A stretch of DNA of 64,000 bases, taken from positions 785,001-849,000 of the forward strand of contig NZ_OY776414.1 of the NCBI RefSeq assembly GCF_963675585.1, in the 5' to 3' direction. The position numbers and the translations under genes were made by a program. The notes under the pieces are model-generated. The model did not search any database and was not told the DNA's origin. It worked only from the letters and a program-made list of their open reading frames with translations. Of this stretch, positions 36,469-46,245 are shown one piece after another. Source of the DNA: an uncultured Draconibacterium sp. (GTDB taxonomy: Bacteria; Bacteroidota; Bacteroidia; Bacteroidales; Prolixibacteraceae). Each line of letters starts with the position of its first letter. The first letter of the stretch is position 1.

Positions 36469-37575
36469 ATGAATATAGAAGATATCTACATTAGCCTTAT
36501 ACTTCGACACTTAAAAAAGGAGATTTCGGAGTCGGAAAAGCAAGAACTGTTTCATTGGGTTTATAGCAAAAAAGAAAACGAGAAGTTTTTTTATAACCTG
36601 AAAGATATATGGGAAACTGCCCAATATCAAAGTATTGCCAAAACTGCCGATACAGATGCCGAGTGGCAAAAACTGGTTTTTAAAGCCATCCAACAGGAAA
36701 CAGATCACTTTCATAAGAAGAGCGTAAATACACGCACGATTTACCGTGCCATACAGATTGCTGCTGTTGTTGTTATTACCTTCGGAATTGGTTTTTTTGT
36801 TCAGAAGTACATCCCTGAAGAAACAAATTATGCCAGTGTAAATGTGCCTTACGGAGCCAAATCGGAACTGGAATTACCTGACGGAAGCAAAGTATGGGTA
36901 AATTCAGGATCAAAAATCAAATACCCAACCAATGTTAATAACAAAGATGTAACGCTTTATTTGGAAGGAGAGGCCTATTTTGATATTGTAAAAAATCCAA
37001 AACGCGTATTAACCGTAAAAACTTCTACCATCAATATCCAGGTTCATGGTACTTCGTTTAATGTTAAGTCATACAACGACGAAGAAATTGTTGAAACAAC
37101 TTTACTGGAGGGATCTATTTCGATAACAGGGAAAGTGGGGAATAATGTGATAAAAGAGCCAATTTTTCTGAAACCTAATGAACAGGCCACTCTTACCAAA
37201 AGCAAGCAAAGTATAGAAGTTGGTCAGCAAAGTCAGGCGTTGAAAAGTACCAAAGAAGTGGCAAATGAAACTAAAAAAAATCCATCCTCTGTTATTCCTA
37301 AAATTCAGATCAAGGAGGGAATTGATGTGGAATCGTTTGTGATGTGGAAATACAATATGCTGGTGTTTAAAAACGAACGTTTTGAAGATTTAGCCATTAA
37401 GCTGGAACGTTGGTATGATGTGGAAATTACCATTAAAAACGAGGAACTAAAAAATTCACGGTACACGGGTACCTTCGAGAAAGAAACGGTTGAACAGGCA
37501 ATGAAAGCGCTCAGTATTTCTCTCCCTTTTAAATACCACATTGATAAAAATCAAATTTCAATTCAAAAAATATAA
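36469..37575 (+). CDS. FecR-family anti-sigma factor
   Basis: A 368-aa inner-membrane regulator. The N-terminal cytoplasmic part binds sigma. A transmembrane helix is about residues 84-104 (IQIAAVVVITFGIGFFVQ), followed by the periplasmic FecR domain (YGAKSELELPDGSKVWVNSG, VTLYLEGEAYFDIVK) and a C-terminal DUF4974-like part (LKNSRYTGTFEKETVEQAMK). It is expected to hold the sigma factor until the SusC STN domain signals. The ATG at 36469 is used; the TTG at 36451 is rejected. It follows the sigma gene by 45 bases. Confidence 0.93.
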   Translation: MNIEDIYISLILRHLKKEISESEKQELFHWVYSKKENEKFFYNLKDIWETAQYQSIAKTADTDAEWQKLVFKAIQQETDHFHKKSVNTRTIYRAIQIAAVVVITFGIGFFVQKYIPEETNYASVNVPYGAKSELELPDGSKVWVNSGSKIKYPTNVNNKDVTLYLEGEAYFDIVKNPKRVLTVKTSTINIQVHGTSFNVKSYNDEEIVETTLLEGSISITGKVGNNVIKEPIFLKPNEQATLTKSKQSIEVGQQSQALKSTKEVANETKKNPSSVIPKIQIKEGIDVESFVMWKYNMLVFKNERFEDLAIKLERWYDVEITIKNEELKNSRYTGTFEKETVEQAMKALSISLPFKYHIDKNQISIQKI

Positions 37576-37647
37576 AATAGTTCTACTAACACTAACAAAC
37601 TAAAACTTTTATTGCCTATGAATAAACAACACTGATTGTATAAAATA

Positions 37648-37677
37648 AATCGGGAAATGCGCCAACATTCCCCGATT
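37648..37677 (+). promoter_or_regulatory. Hairpin in the SusC 5' region
   Basis: AATCGGGAAATG (37648-37659) pairs with CATTCCCCGATT (37666-37677) over 12 bp with one mismatch. No T-run follows, so it is not a terminator. It lies 66 bases before the susC start and could be an RNA control or processing site (inference). Confidence 0.4.
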
Positions 37678-37742
37678 CAGAATTCTTAACCGCCCACCAG
37701 CGGAAAATAACTTATTTATTAATTTATAAGCACGTTAAAACT

Positions 37743-40700
37743 ATGAAAAAAAACTATGAATCTGCAGGCTATTATAAAAAAAGAAGCCTGTTTAAACTTT
37801 TGATAGTTATGAAATTTACTCTGCTCTTATTTTTACTAACTACAGTCCAGGTTTTTGGAACAGCGTATTCTCAGGGTACCAAATTGTCGCTAAACCTTCA
37901 GAATGCCACTACTGTACAGATTTTCGATAAAATAGAAAATCAAAGCAATTTTAAATTTTTGTACAACAACGACTTACTTGAAAATAAAAATCATGAAAAT
38001 GTACTTTTTGATAATCAAACTGTAGAGCAAATTCTTGATGTTGTTTTAAACGGTTCGGGTAGTAAGTATTCGGTACTGGAAAATAACCTAATCGTAATTT
38101 CTCCGGATGAAAATCAAACACAGCAAGGAACAATTACAGGAACAATAACCGATCAGCGAGGAGAACCTCTAATTGGAGCAAGTGTGGTTGTAAAAGGTAC
38201 AACCATCGGAACCGTGGTTGATGTAAACGGTAATTACATGCTGTCCGGAGTTCCTTCGGGTGAAGTTGTTTTGGTCATCTCTTTTATTGGATATTCCACA
38301 CAGGAAATTGTGGCTACAGGAGAGACACTAAACGTAATTCTAAAAGAGGATGTAGTTGGTTTAGATGAAGTTGTGGTTGTAGGATATGGTTCGATCAAAA
38401 AGAGTGACTTAACCGGATCCGTATCGCAGGTAAAAGCAGAAGAAATTGCTGCTTACCCATCATTGGGCGCAACACAGGCTTTACAAGGACGCTCGGCAGG
38501 TGTTCAGATTCAGGCAAATAATGGTGAGCCGGGTGCATCATTTAACGTTCGTATACGTGGTGTATCTTCCATCAATTCATCATCAGATCCATTGTATGTT
38601 GTTGATGGTTTTCCGGGAGCATCGGCTCCTCCGGCAGAAGATATTCAATCCATCGAAATTTTAAAAGATGCTTCTGCCACTGCAATTTACGGTTCGCGTG
38701 GTGCAAACGGAGTTATTCTTATTACAACAAAACGTGGTTCTGTAGGGAAAGCACGAATTGAAATTAATTCATCCTATTCTGTTCAAAACGAAATTAGCAG
38801 ATTGGATTTGTTGAATAAAGATCAGTTTACCGATTATGTAACCGAAGTTGATCCAAACGCTTTGAATGGAACAATAATTGGCCCCGGTACCGATTGGCAG
38901 GAAGAAATATTCAGAACCGGTCAGATACAAAATCACCAACTTTCAATATCAGGTGGTAACGAAGGTTTAAAATATTATGTTTCGGGCGGTTTGTACGATC
39001 AGTCAGGAATTATTATAAACTCAAATTTTAAACGGTATTCGATTACCAGTAACCTTGACATTAAAGCAACTGATAAATTGGATATGGGCGTTAATTTATT
39101 TGCCCGACGCACAATTAAAGACGGAATTCGTACCCAGGAAAGTAGCGGGGGGACTTCGAATACCGGTGTAGTATCGGCCGCATTTCAGGGAGAGCCAACT
39201 TTACCGGTTTACAACGAGGATGGAACTTATGCAATTTCGTGGTTGGGCGATCCGAACGATAATCCGGTTGCCATTGCCAGAGAACAAGCAAATGAAAGAG
39301 TGGACGACCGGGTTCAGGTGAATTTTTTTGGTCAGTATGAATTTATTAAAGACTTAAAACTTAGAGTTGTTCTTGGTGCCAGCAGTAATAATCACCGCGA
39401 AGGAACGTATACTCCTACTACCTTAAATGCAGGTTCAAATATTGGTGGTTATGGTGCTATCGGATCAGGACGATATACAGCTTTAATAAATGAAAATTAC
39501 CTGACTTACACCAAACAACTCGGAAACCATACTATTTCGGGTATGGCCGGATATTCGTACGAATCAACTTCCAGCGAATATTGGTTTGCAAGTAGCCAAA
39601 CGTATCTTACCGATGCATTCCTTTGGTGGGATCTTGATGGTGGTTCAACCTACAATCAACCAAATTCAAGTATCACTAAAACCGAATTGTCATCGTATTA
39701 CGGTAGAGTAAATTATAAATTGTTCGACAGGTACATGATTACACTTAACGCGCGTTATGATGGTTCTTCGAAATTTGCGAAAAATAATAAATGGGCATTT
39801 TTCCCGTCAGGAGCAATTGCATGGAATGTAGCCGAAGAGTCGTTTATGGATGAGGCAGAAAAAATCAGCCAGTTAAAACTGCGTGCCAGTTATGGTGTAA
39901 CGGGAAATCAGGCCATTGGAGCATATCAGTCGCTGGCTAAACTGGGTACTGTACATTCCATCGAAAATTCGTCGATTGTGAACGCTGTTCGACCAACTAC
40001 GGTTGCCAATGATAATCTTACCTGGGAAACTACCGCACAAACAAACGTAGGTTTCGATCTTGGTATGTTTGACCAAAGAGTATCACTGATCGCTGATTTT
40101 TATTTGAAAAAAACAACCAATTTATTGTTTAGTAGTCCCTTACCGGAGTATTCGGGATATAGTTCTTTGCTGAAAAACATTGGAAGCTTACAGAATAAAG
40201 GTTTTGAGTTAACCCTGACTACGGTTAATACAAATGGTGCGTTAAAATGGACAACTGATCTTAATTTCTCATTAAACAGAAATAAAATTCTTGAACTGCC
40301 CGACGGAACTGATATTTTCTATCAGGTAAGTCCGGGGCACATGGTAGGATTCAGTAACACAAATGTATTGCGTGAAGGAGAGCCTGTTGGTGTTTTTTAT
40401 GGTTATACTTATGATGGTGTTTATCAGGAAGGTGAGACTATTTTACCCGGAAACTTTGATCAGTATGCCGGTGGAGAGAAATACAGAGATATTGACGGTG
40501 TTAAAGATGAGGATGGTAATTTAAACCGGCGAAACCGATGGTAAAATCAATGGCGATGACCGTTCAATAATCGGTGATCCAAATCCTGATTTTATATGGG
40601 GTTTAAACAATACATTTGAGTATAAAAATTTCGATCTGAACATCTTCTTTCAGGGGTCTCAGGGCAACGATATTTACAGTTTTACGCTTCAGGAACTTGA

Positions 40701-41079
40701 AATTATGCGTGGTACAAGTAACTCAACAACCGAAGCCTTAAAAAGATGGACTCCATCCAACACCGATACCGACGTTCCTGTGGCATCTGCTGCCCGCGGA
40801 TATCATTCATCTTCGCGTTTTATTATGGATGGAAGTTACATTCGCTTAAAGAATGTTGCTCTTGGATATAATCTTCCAAAATCAACTGTAAATAAAATAG
40901 GTTTGAGCAAAGTTCGAGTTTATTTGAGTGCTCAGAATATTTTCACTTTTACAAAATACAGAGGATATGATCCTGAAGTAAATTACCGTGGTTCAGGCTC
41001 GAGTACAAGACTTGGATTTGACTACGGTAGTTATCCAAATGCTAAATCAGTGACTCTTGGATTAAATGTTGCGTTTTAA
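37743..41079 (+). pseudogene. SusC/RagA TonB-dependent outer-membrane protein, frameshifted
   Basis: A TonB-dependent transporter for glycan uptake. The signal region is about 20-45, the STN domain 46-120 (LSLNLQNATTVQIFDKIENQ), the carboxypeptidase-like domain 128-205, then VVVVGYGSIKKSDLTGSVSQ, plug motifs LYVVDGFPG and ASATAIYGSRGANGVILIT, and a barrel. The first frame ends at 40544. Removing one A from AAA at 40523-40525 joins it to a second frame through GETDGKINGDDR to the stop at 41079, giving about 1111 aa, normal for the family. The loss affects the last ~180 residues of the barrel. It is either a real mutation or a sequence error. Confidence 0.93.
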
Positions 41080-41108
41080 GCCTAACCGGTTAATCTTATA
41101 AATTGAAA

Positions 41109-42617
41109 ATGATGAAAAATATAAAAATACTTACTCTTATATTTCTGGCGATGGGCATTTTTGCCTGTACTGATCTGGCTGAAGATCCTGTTGGTGTTTT
41201 AGCTCCTGACGGTTTCTTCAAAACTGAAAATGATGTTGAGGCAGCTCTTTACGGGGCTTACGGACATATGGCATCAGAATCGTATTGGGGAAGAAAATTA
41301 TCTGTAACAATAATGTTACGTAGCGATATGGTTGATATTGGTAACCCCGGTACACCTGCACGACGTATTGAAATGAACACTTTCTCTGATGATGCTTTTA
41401 GCGGAATGGTGTCTGCTTTCTGGCCACGTGCTTACGAATGTATAAGTGCTGCCAACACAGCAATTTATGGTGCCGAAATTATTGATGGCGTTAGCGAAGA
41501 GGAAAGAAACGCTTTGATTGCAGATGGAAAATTTGCTCGCTCGTCGGTGTATTTTAACCTGGTTCGCCTTTTTGGTGATATTCCGTACATAACCGAAGCA
41601 GTTAGCGATCCGGAAGCATTGAAAGAAATTTCAAAAACTTCGGCCGCCGATGTTTACGCAGGCATTATCGAAGATCTGGAATATGGAAAACAATACCTGC
41701 CAATGACCCAGTCATCACGTTCGCGTCCCTCAGCAGGGGCAGCCGCAACCATGCTCGCCGATGTTTACCTTACTTTGGGTAACTACACCGAAGCTTATGC
41801 AAACGCAAAATGGGTGATTGACCATGCAGCCGAACTTGAATACGCATTGGAGCCCGACTACCAGGTATTGTTTGATGGCGCGCAACAGGATGGTCAAAAG
41901 GAGCATATTTTTGTTCTTGACTTTTTAGGTCTTCAATCGGGTGGAAGTAGTGAAGGAGATGATTTGCTGGGACCTTTAACCGGCATAAGAAATGCTGATA
42001 TGTTGGGATGGGGAGTTGCAGTTCCGTCCATGGCAGTTTACAATAGTTTCGACGATCGCGATTATCGTAAGGCAGTGTCGTTTGATGCTGAAGCTTTACA
42101 TGGCGGAGTGATGAAACCGTATACCGAATTTGCTTTTGAAAAACGTCCACACATCGCAAAATATACCCGTTATCCGGGTAATGCAAGTGCCGAAAGGCGT
42201 TACACCGATTTTAACTATGCATTTTACCGTTATGCCGATGTATTGTTAATGGCTGCCGAAGCCGGTAACGAACTAACCGGGCCAAATGCTGAGTTGGAAG
42301 GATATGTGAATCAAATTCGTGAACGTGCGCGTAACGCGGCAGGAACAATGAATTCGTATCCTGAGGATGTGCAAACAGGTTTATCGAAGGACGCTTTCCG
42401 GACCATGGTTTTGGAAGAAAGAAGAATTGAGCTTTGTTTCGAAATGAAAAGATGGTGGGACATTAAACGACGTAATTTAGGCGACGAAGTTTTTAAGGGA
42501 GCCAATTCTCTGGAGCCTCAAAGTAATTTTAATGCCGCAAAAAGTTATTTGATGGCGTTGCCGCAGGATGAACTGGACAGAAATCCAAATTTATTACCTC
42601 AAAATTCGGGGTATTAG
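41109..42617 (+). CDS. SusD/RagB glycan-binding lipoprotein
   Basis: A surface lipoprotein of 502 aa partnering SusC. The lipobox is in LIFLAMGIFAC, then TDLAEDPVG and FFKTENDVEAALYGAYG. TPR-like repeats include YTEAYANAKWVID, and ALPQDELDRNPNLLPQNSGY ends the protein as typical of RagB/SusD. ATG at 41109 or 41112 is chosen over TTG at 41103. It follows susC by 29 bases and ends the unit, with a terminator 20 bases after. Its frame is intact, unlike susC. Confidence 0.95.
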   Translation: MMKNIKILTLIFLAMGIFACTDLAEDPVGVLAPDGFFKTENDVEAALYGAYGHMASESYWGRKLSVTIMLRSDMVDIGNPGTPARRIEMNTFSDDAFSGMVSAFWPRAYECISAANTAIYGAEIIDGVSEEERNALIADGKFARSSVYFNLVRLFGDIPYITEAVSDPEALKEISKTSAADVYAGIIEDLEYGKQYLPMTQSSRSRPSAGAAATMLADVYLTLGNYTEAYANAKWVIDHAAELEYALEPDYQVLFDGAQQDGQKEHIFVLDFLGLQSGGSSEGDDLLGPLTGIRNADMLGWGVAVPSMAVYNSFDDRDYRKAVSFDAEALHGGVMKPYTEFAFEKRPHIAKYTRYPGNASAERRYTDFNYAFYRYADVLLMAAEAGNELTGPNAELEGYVNQIRERARNAAGTMNSYPEDVQTGLSKDAFRTMVLEERRIELCFEMKRWWDIKRRNLGDEVFKGANSLEPQSNFNAAKSYLMALPQDELDRNPNLLPQNSGY

Positions 42618-42636
42618 TTTAGTTAGATTAGTAGAT

Positions 42637-42669
42637 AAGCTTTCCGTCAATTGGCGGAAAGCTTTTTCT
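42637..42669 (+). terminator. Intrinsic terminator after susD
   Basis: AAGCTTTCCG (42637-42646) and CGGAAAGCTT (42655-42664) pair exactly and are followed by TTTTTCTT. Confidence 0.9.
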
Positions 42670-42703
42670 TCATCACTTATATTAATACATAACAATTTTG
42701 AAA

Positions 42704-43564
42704 ATGAAACGATGTTCTATCTTGTTGCTTTTCATTGTTTTATCCATGGTGTCTTTTGCACAGGAAGTTGCGCGTCCACAGATGTGGGGAATTGCAAAAA
42801 TGACATTCCTGGTTAGTAATTACGAAATGGCACGCGAATATTATGGTAGGTTTCTCGGCTTCGATGTGGCTTTTTCTTATAATTCAGAGTTGGGTACCGT
42901 TCTATCATTTAAAGTAAACGACAGGCAGTTTCTTGAGTTTGTTGAAGATGATGCCGCAGAGAATAAACAACGTTTGATTTCCTATTCCATTGAGACTGAT
43001 AATGTGGAACAAATGCGAATGTATCTTCAGCAAAAGGGAGTTGAAGTACCCGAAAAAATTACGGTAGATGGCGCGGGCAATGAAGTGTTTTTGGTACATG
43101 ACAATTCAGGTGTTCCGCTGGAGTTTATAAAATTGACCAACCGTTCGCTTCATAAAAATTCGAAGGGGAAATACCTTTCCGAAAACCGGATTTCAAAACG
43201 AATTCACCATGCCGGTTTTTACTGCGACGAAGTGCTGGATAACGACTCTTTTTATGTTGGAATATTAGGTTTTAAAGAACTTTGGCGATACCCTGAAAAC
43301 AGGGATGAAAAAGTGATGATGAATTATTATCAGATTCCCGACTGTGTGGAAAATATTGAACACTACCGAACAAATGATAAAAATTTTAATCATCCGTGCT
43401 TTTTGGTTGACGACATGCAGGAAACCATTTACACACTAAAAGAAAGAAGGGGAGAGAACAGTCTGGGACGTCCAATGGTTGGAAAAGGAAACCGCTGGTT
43501 GTTGAATATGAAAAACGCAGACGGTACAAAGGTTGAATTTACAGAAATGCATACTGTACGTTAA
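42704..43564 (+). CDS. Exported two-domain VOC-superfamily protein
   Basis: A 286-aa protein with a signal peptide (CSILLLFIVLSMVSFAQ) and two vicinal-oxygen-chelate units. The first spans about 25-145 (AKMTFLVSNYEMAREYYGRFLGF to VPLEFIKL). The second spans about 160-285 (RIHHAGFYCDEVL, FYVGILGFKELWRYPE and VEFTEMHTVR). VOC proteins bind a metal and act as isomerases, dioxygenases or glyoxalase-like enzymes. An exported double VOC protein next to an exported aldo/keto reductase is unusual. ATG at 42704 is used; TTG at 42698 is rejected. It sits after the susD terminator, so it probably has its own promoter. Confidence 0.8.
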   Translation: MKRCSILLLFIVLSMVSFAQEVARPQMWGIAKMTFLVSNYEMAREYYGRFLGFDVAFSYNSELGTVLSFKVNDRQFLEFVEDDAAENKQRLISYSIETDNVEQMRMYLQQKGVEVPEKITVDGAGNEVFLVHDNSGVPLEFIKLTNRSLHKNSKGKYLSENRISKRIHHAGFYCDEVLDNDSFYVGILGFKELWRYPENRDEKVMMNYYQIPDCVENIEHYRTNDKNFNHPCFLVDDMQETIYTLKERRGENSLGRPMVGKGNRWLLNMKNADGTKVEFTEMHTVR

Positions 43565-43579
43565 TCTAAATCATTCAAA

Positions 43580-44563
43580 ATGGAAAAACGAGAACTAAAC
43601 CGCAGAGAATTTATAAAAGGTACTATTGGTGCAGGAATTGCAGTTTCAGCTGCCCCGCTTTTTGTTTCGTGCAATCCGTACAATACAAAAGGACTACCAA
43701 CTTCCATTCTCGGAAAAACGGGTGTTGAAATTCCCAAAATAGCATTGGGATTGGGGAGTCGTTTTTGTACGATTGACTCGGAAGAAGAATCGTTTGAATT
43801 ACTCAGCTTTGCCCTTGATAATGGTTTCTATTATTGGGATACAGCCCATATTTACGAGAATAAAAAGAATGGCGTAATCAGCGAAGAACGATTGGGTAAA
43901 GTGCTGAAGGAAAGAAGGGATGAAGTTTTCCTGTCAACCAAAGTAACCAGCCGTGATCCGGATGAAGCAATGAAACAAATAGAATTAAGTTTGAAACGTT
44001 TACAAACCGATAAACTTGATATTCTGAAAATTCACTCCATTGAATCGCTTGAAGACATTGATATCATGAGCAGGAAAGGAGGCTTGATTGAAATTGTTCA
44101 AAAAATGAAAGAGCAGGGAGTGGCTCGTTTTATTGGTTTTTCGGGACATGGAAATGCTGAAGCGATGAAGGAAATGGCTCTTCGAAATAATTTTGATACT
44201 ATGTTAATTGCCATGAATCATTGGGGAAATAACGCAAACGACCGAAAAAATATTACAATACCTGCAGCTCTGGAAAAAGGAATGGGAGTAATGCTGATGA
44301 AGGCAGTACGCCCCAAAGACCAAAATCCTGATTTTAACGGCAACGAACTAATTCGTTTTGCGCTGTCGTTAAATGGCCCTGCAGGATTAGCGCTCGGAAT
44401 GGACAGCAAAGAAATTGTGCAAAAGAACCTGGATTTATTGCGCAACTTTACACCCATGACAAGCCAGGAAAAATCGACCATGGCAAAATCATTGTCACCT
44501 TTTTTCGATCACAAAAACCTGGAGTGGATGCAGTCTGCTTACCAGGATGGAAACTGGGCATAA
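43580..44563 (+). CDS. Aldo/keto reductase with twin-arginine-type signal
   Basis: A 327-aa enzyme starting ELNRREFIKGTIGAGIAVSA, a Tat-like signal ending near VSC, so it is exported and perhaps a lipoprotein. The TIM barrel follows: GKTGVEIPKIALGLGSRF, catalytic-region ASP and TYR in WDTAHIYENKKN, Lys in FLSTKVT, and His in LKIHSIE. It would reduce or oxidise a carbonyl compound with NADP. It follows the VOC gene by 15 bases, suggesting one operon. Confidence 0.87.
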   Translation: MEKRELNRREFIKGTIGAGIAVSAAPLFVSCNPYNTKGLPTSILGKTGVEIPKIALGLGSRFCTIDSEEESFELLSFALDNGFYYWDTAHIYENKKNGVISEERLGKVLKERRDEVFLSTKVTSRDPDEAMKQIELSLKRLQTDKLDILKIHSIESLEDIDIMSRKGGLIEIVQKMKEQGVARFIGFSGHGNAEAMKEMALRNNFDTMLIAMNHWGNNANDRKNITIPAALEKGMGVMLMKAVRPKDQNPDFNGNELIRFALSLNGPAGLALGMDSKEIVQKNLDLLRNFTPMTSQEKSTMAKSLSPFFDHKNLEWMQSAYQDGNWA

Positions 44564-44694
44564 AAGTTTTAGTTTGCCATCTTGATTGTCCGTTTATAGC
44601 AAAGCCATATTAACTTATTAATTGCTAATTTTTCTAGTATCCTATTGAAAGGATGGCATGGAAGATTACTGAATTTATTTAACACAAATCAATC

Positions 44695-45939
44695 ATGAAA
44701 ATAGTAAAAATAAAAATAATCATATCTGCCTTGTTTTTGGGAAGCATTTTGTTCTTATCGTGCAATTCAAAACAAAATCAGGTGCAAAACCAGATTCCAT
44801 TTTCCAAAACTCTAAATAACATAGAACAACAACTTCGTTTTTCGGAAGACATTATAAGTTCAGAAATAAGTAAATCTGAAAAGGACCTGGTTAGTCCGAG
44901 ATCAGTAAATGAAAATGGGAGCATAAGAATGGTGCCTGCAAAAGATTGGTGCAGTGGTTTTTATCCCGGTGTGTTCTGGGAAATGGCAAAACTTACCGGA
45001 GATGATGAATGGAAAGAGATGGCCGAAAAATATACTGCGCCTTTGGAAGCGGAAAAATGGAATGGAAACACGCACGATATGGGATTTAAAATGTTTTGCA
45101 GTTTTGGAAACGGATATCTTCAAACCTCCGATCCTGTTTATCGCGACATTCTCATACAATCGGCAAAAACGCTTGTTACAAGGTACAACGAAAAGGTAGG
45201 TTGCATTCGTTCCTGGGATTTTAATTCCGATGAATGGGATTTTCCGGTTATTATCGACAACATGATGAATTTGGAATTGCTCTTTTGGGCTTCCTCTGCA
45301 ACCGGCGATTCGCTGTTTGCTCAAATAGCTGCTAAACATGCCGAAACTACTTTGAAACATCATTTCCGGGCCGATAATTCCTGTTATCATGTGGTTGATT
45401 ACAATCCTGAAACCGGTGAGGTGCAACACAAACAAACACATCAGGGATTCTCCGATGAAAGTTCATGGTCGCGTGGCCAGGCATGGGCATTGTACGGATA
45501 CACCATGTGTTACAGGGAAACAAAAAATCCTGTTTTTTTGAAACAAGCCGAGAAAGTTGCCGCCTTTATTATGGATCATAAAAATATGCCTGATGACAAA
45601 ATTCCTTACTGGGATTTTGATGCACCAAATATTCCGGATGAGCCCAGAGATGCTTCTGCTGCCGCTGTAATTGCTTCTTCGTTGTATGAGTTAAGTACTT
45701 ATTCCAATAGTGGAAATGCCTTTAAAAATTATGCAAATCAAATTACAGAAAGTCTATGTTCAGATACTTATCTGGCTAAAGCAGGTACTAACAATGGTTT
45801 TATTCTGAAACATTCAACCGGTTCTAAACCACATAACAGCGAAATTGACGTTCCGCTCATTTATGCGGATTATTATTTTGTGGAGGCTTTAAACAGAAAG
45901 AATGCGCTTAGCAGTTTAAATGACCAGAAAGTAGACTAA
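44695..45939 (+). CDS. GH88 family unsaturated glucuronyl hydrolase (lipoprotein)
   Basis: A 414-aa lipoprotein (lipobox ends at Cys23: SILFLSC). The GH88 fold follows with DWCSGFYPGVFWEMA, catalytic Asp128 in HDMGF and Asp188 in VIIDNMMNLELLFWAS, and SSWSRGQAWALYGY. The family releases 4,5-unsaturated uronic acids from oligosaccharides made by polysaccharide lyases, by vinyl-ether hydration. It is therefore the best clue to the SusCD substrate: a uronate-containing glycan. A 131-base gap precedes it, with no terminator seen. Confidence 0.92.
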   Translation: MKIVKIKIIISALFLGSILFLSCNSKQNQVQNQIPFSKTLNNIEQQLRFSEDIISSEISKSEKDLVSPRSVNENGSIRMVPAKDWCSGFYPGVFWEMAKLTGDDEWKEMAEKYTAPLEAEKWNGNTHDMGFKMFCSFGNGYLQTSDPVYRDILIQSAKTLVTRYNEKVGCIRSWDFNSDEWDFPVIIDNMMNLELLFWASSATGDSLFAQIAAKHAETTLKHHFRADNSCYHVVDYNPETGEVQHKQTHQGFSDESSWSRGQAWALYGYTMCYRETKNPVFLKQAEKVAAFIMDHKNMPDDKIPYWDFDAPNIPDEPRDASAAAVIASSLYELSTYSNSGNAFKNYANQITESLCSDTYLAKAGTNNGFILKHSTGSKPHNSEIDVPLIYADYYFVEALNRKNALSSLNDQKVD

Positions 45940-46245
45940 GAAAGTTTGCCCGAATAAGAAGTCAATGTAATAGTTCCTATAATCACGAATAAATAGTATC
46001 GGCGAAGGAATGATTTATAAGGATTGAAAGTTTATGTGCCTAAATTATTAAAAGTATAAAAATTGGTTAAATTTGTGTGGCTTGCTCTTTTGGGCATGCA
46101 AACCTAAAGCAAAATTATTTACCTAATTTAACTCGGGTCTGTGGCAAATTTAGCTTCCCCAAAAAGCGTATTCGGTAGCAGTACTCAGTTTAATTCAAAA
46201 TAGAACCAACAAAGAAAATTTTAAAACCTTTAATTTTTCAAGCAA
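45940..46245. other. 306-base gap with promoter, no gene
   Basis: No coding region. TAAATTTG at 46068-46075 (plus strand) matches TAnnTTTG exactly and could start the transcript of the Gfo/Idh gene about 170 bases downstream. No other structure was recognised. Confidence 0.4.

Noticed and set aside
40520-40526. TTTAAAC in the susC gene as a programmed -1 frameshift site
   Set aside because: The heptamer is in the correct phase for -1 slippage (T TTA AAC), but the downstream frame needs a +1 shift (or -2). A -1 slip does not restore the SusC C-terminus, so a one-base insertion is the simpler explanation.
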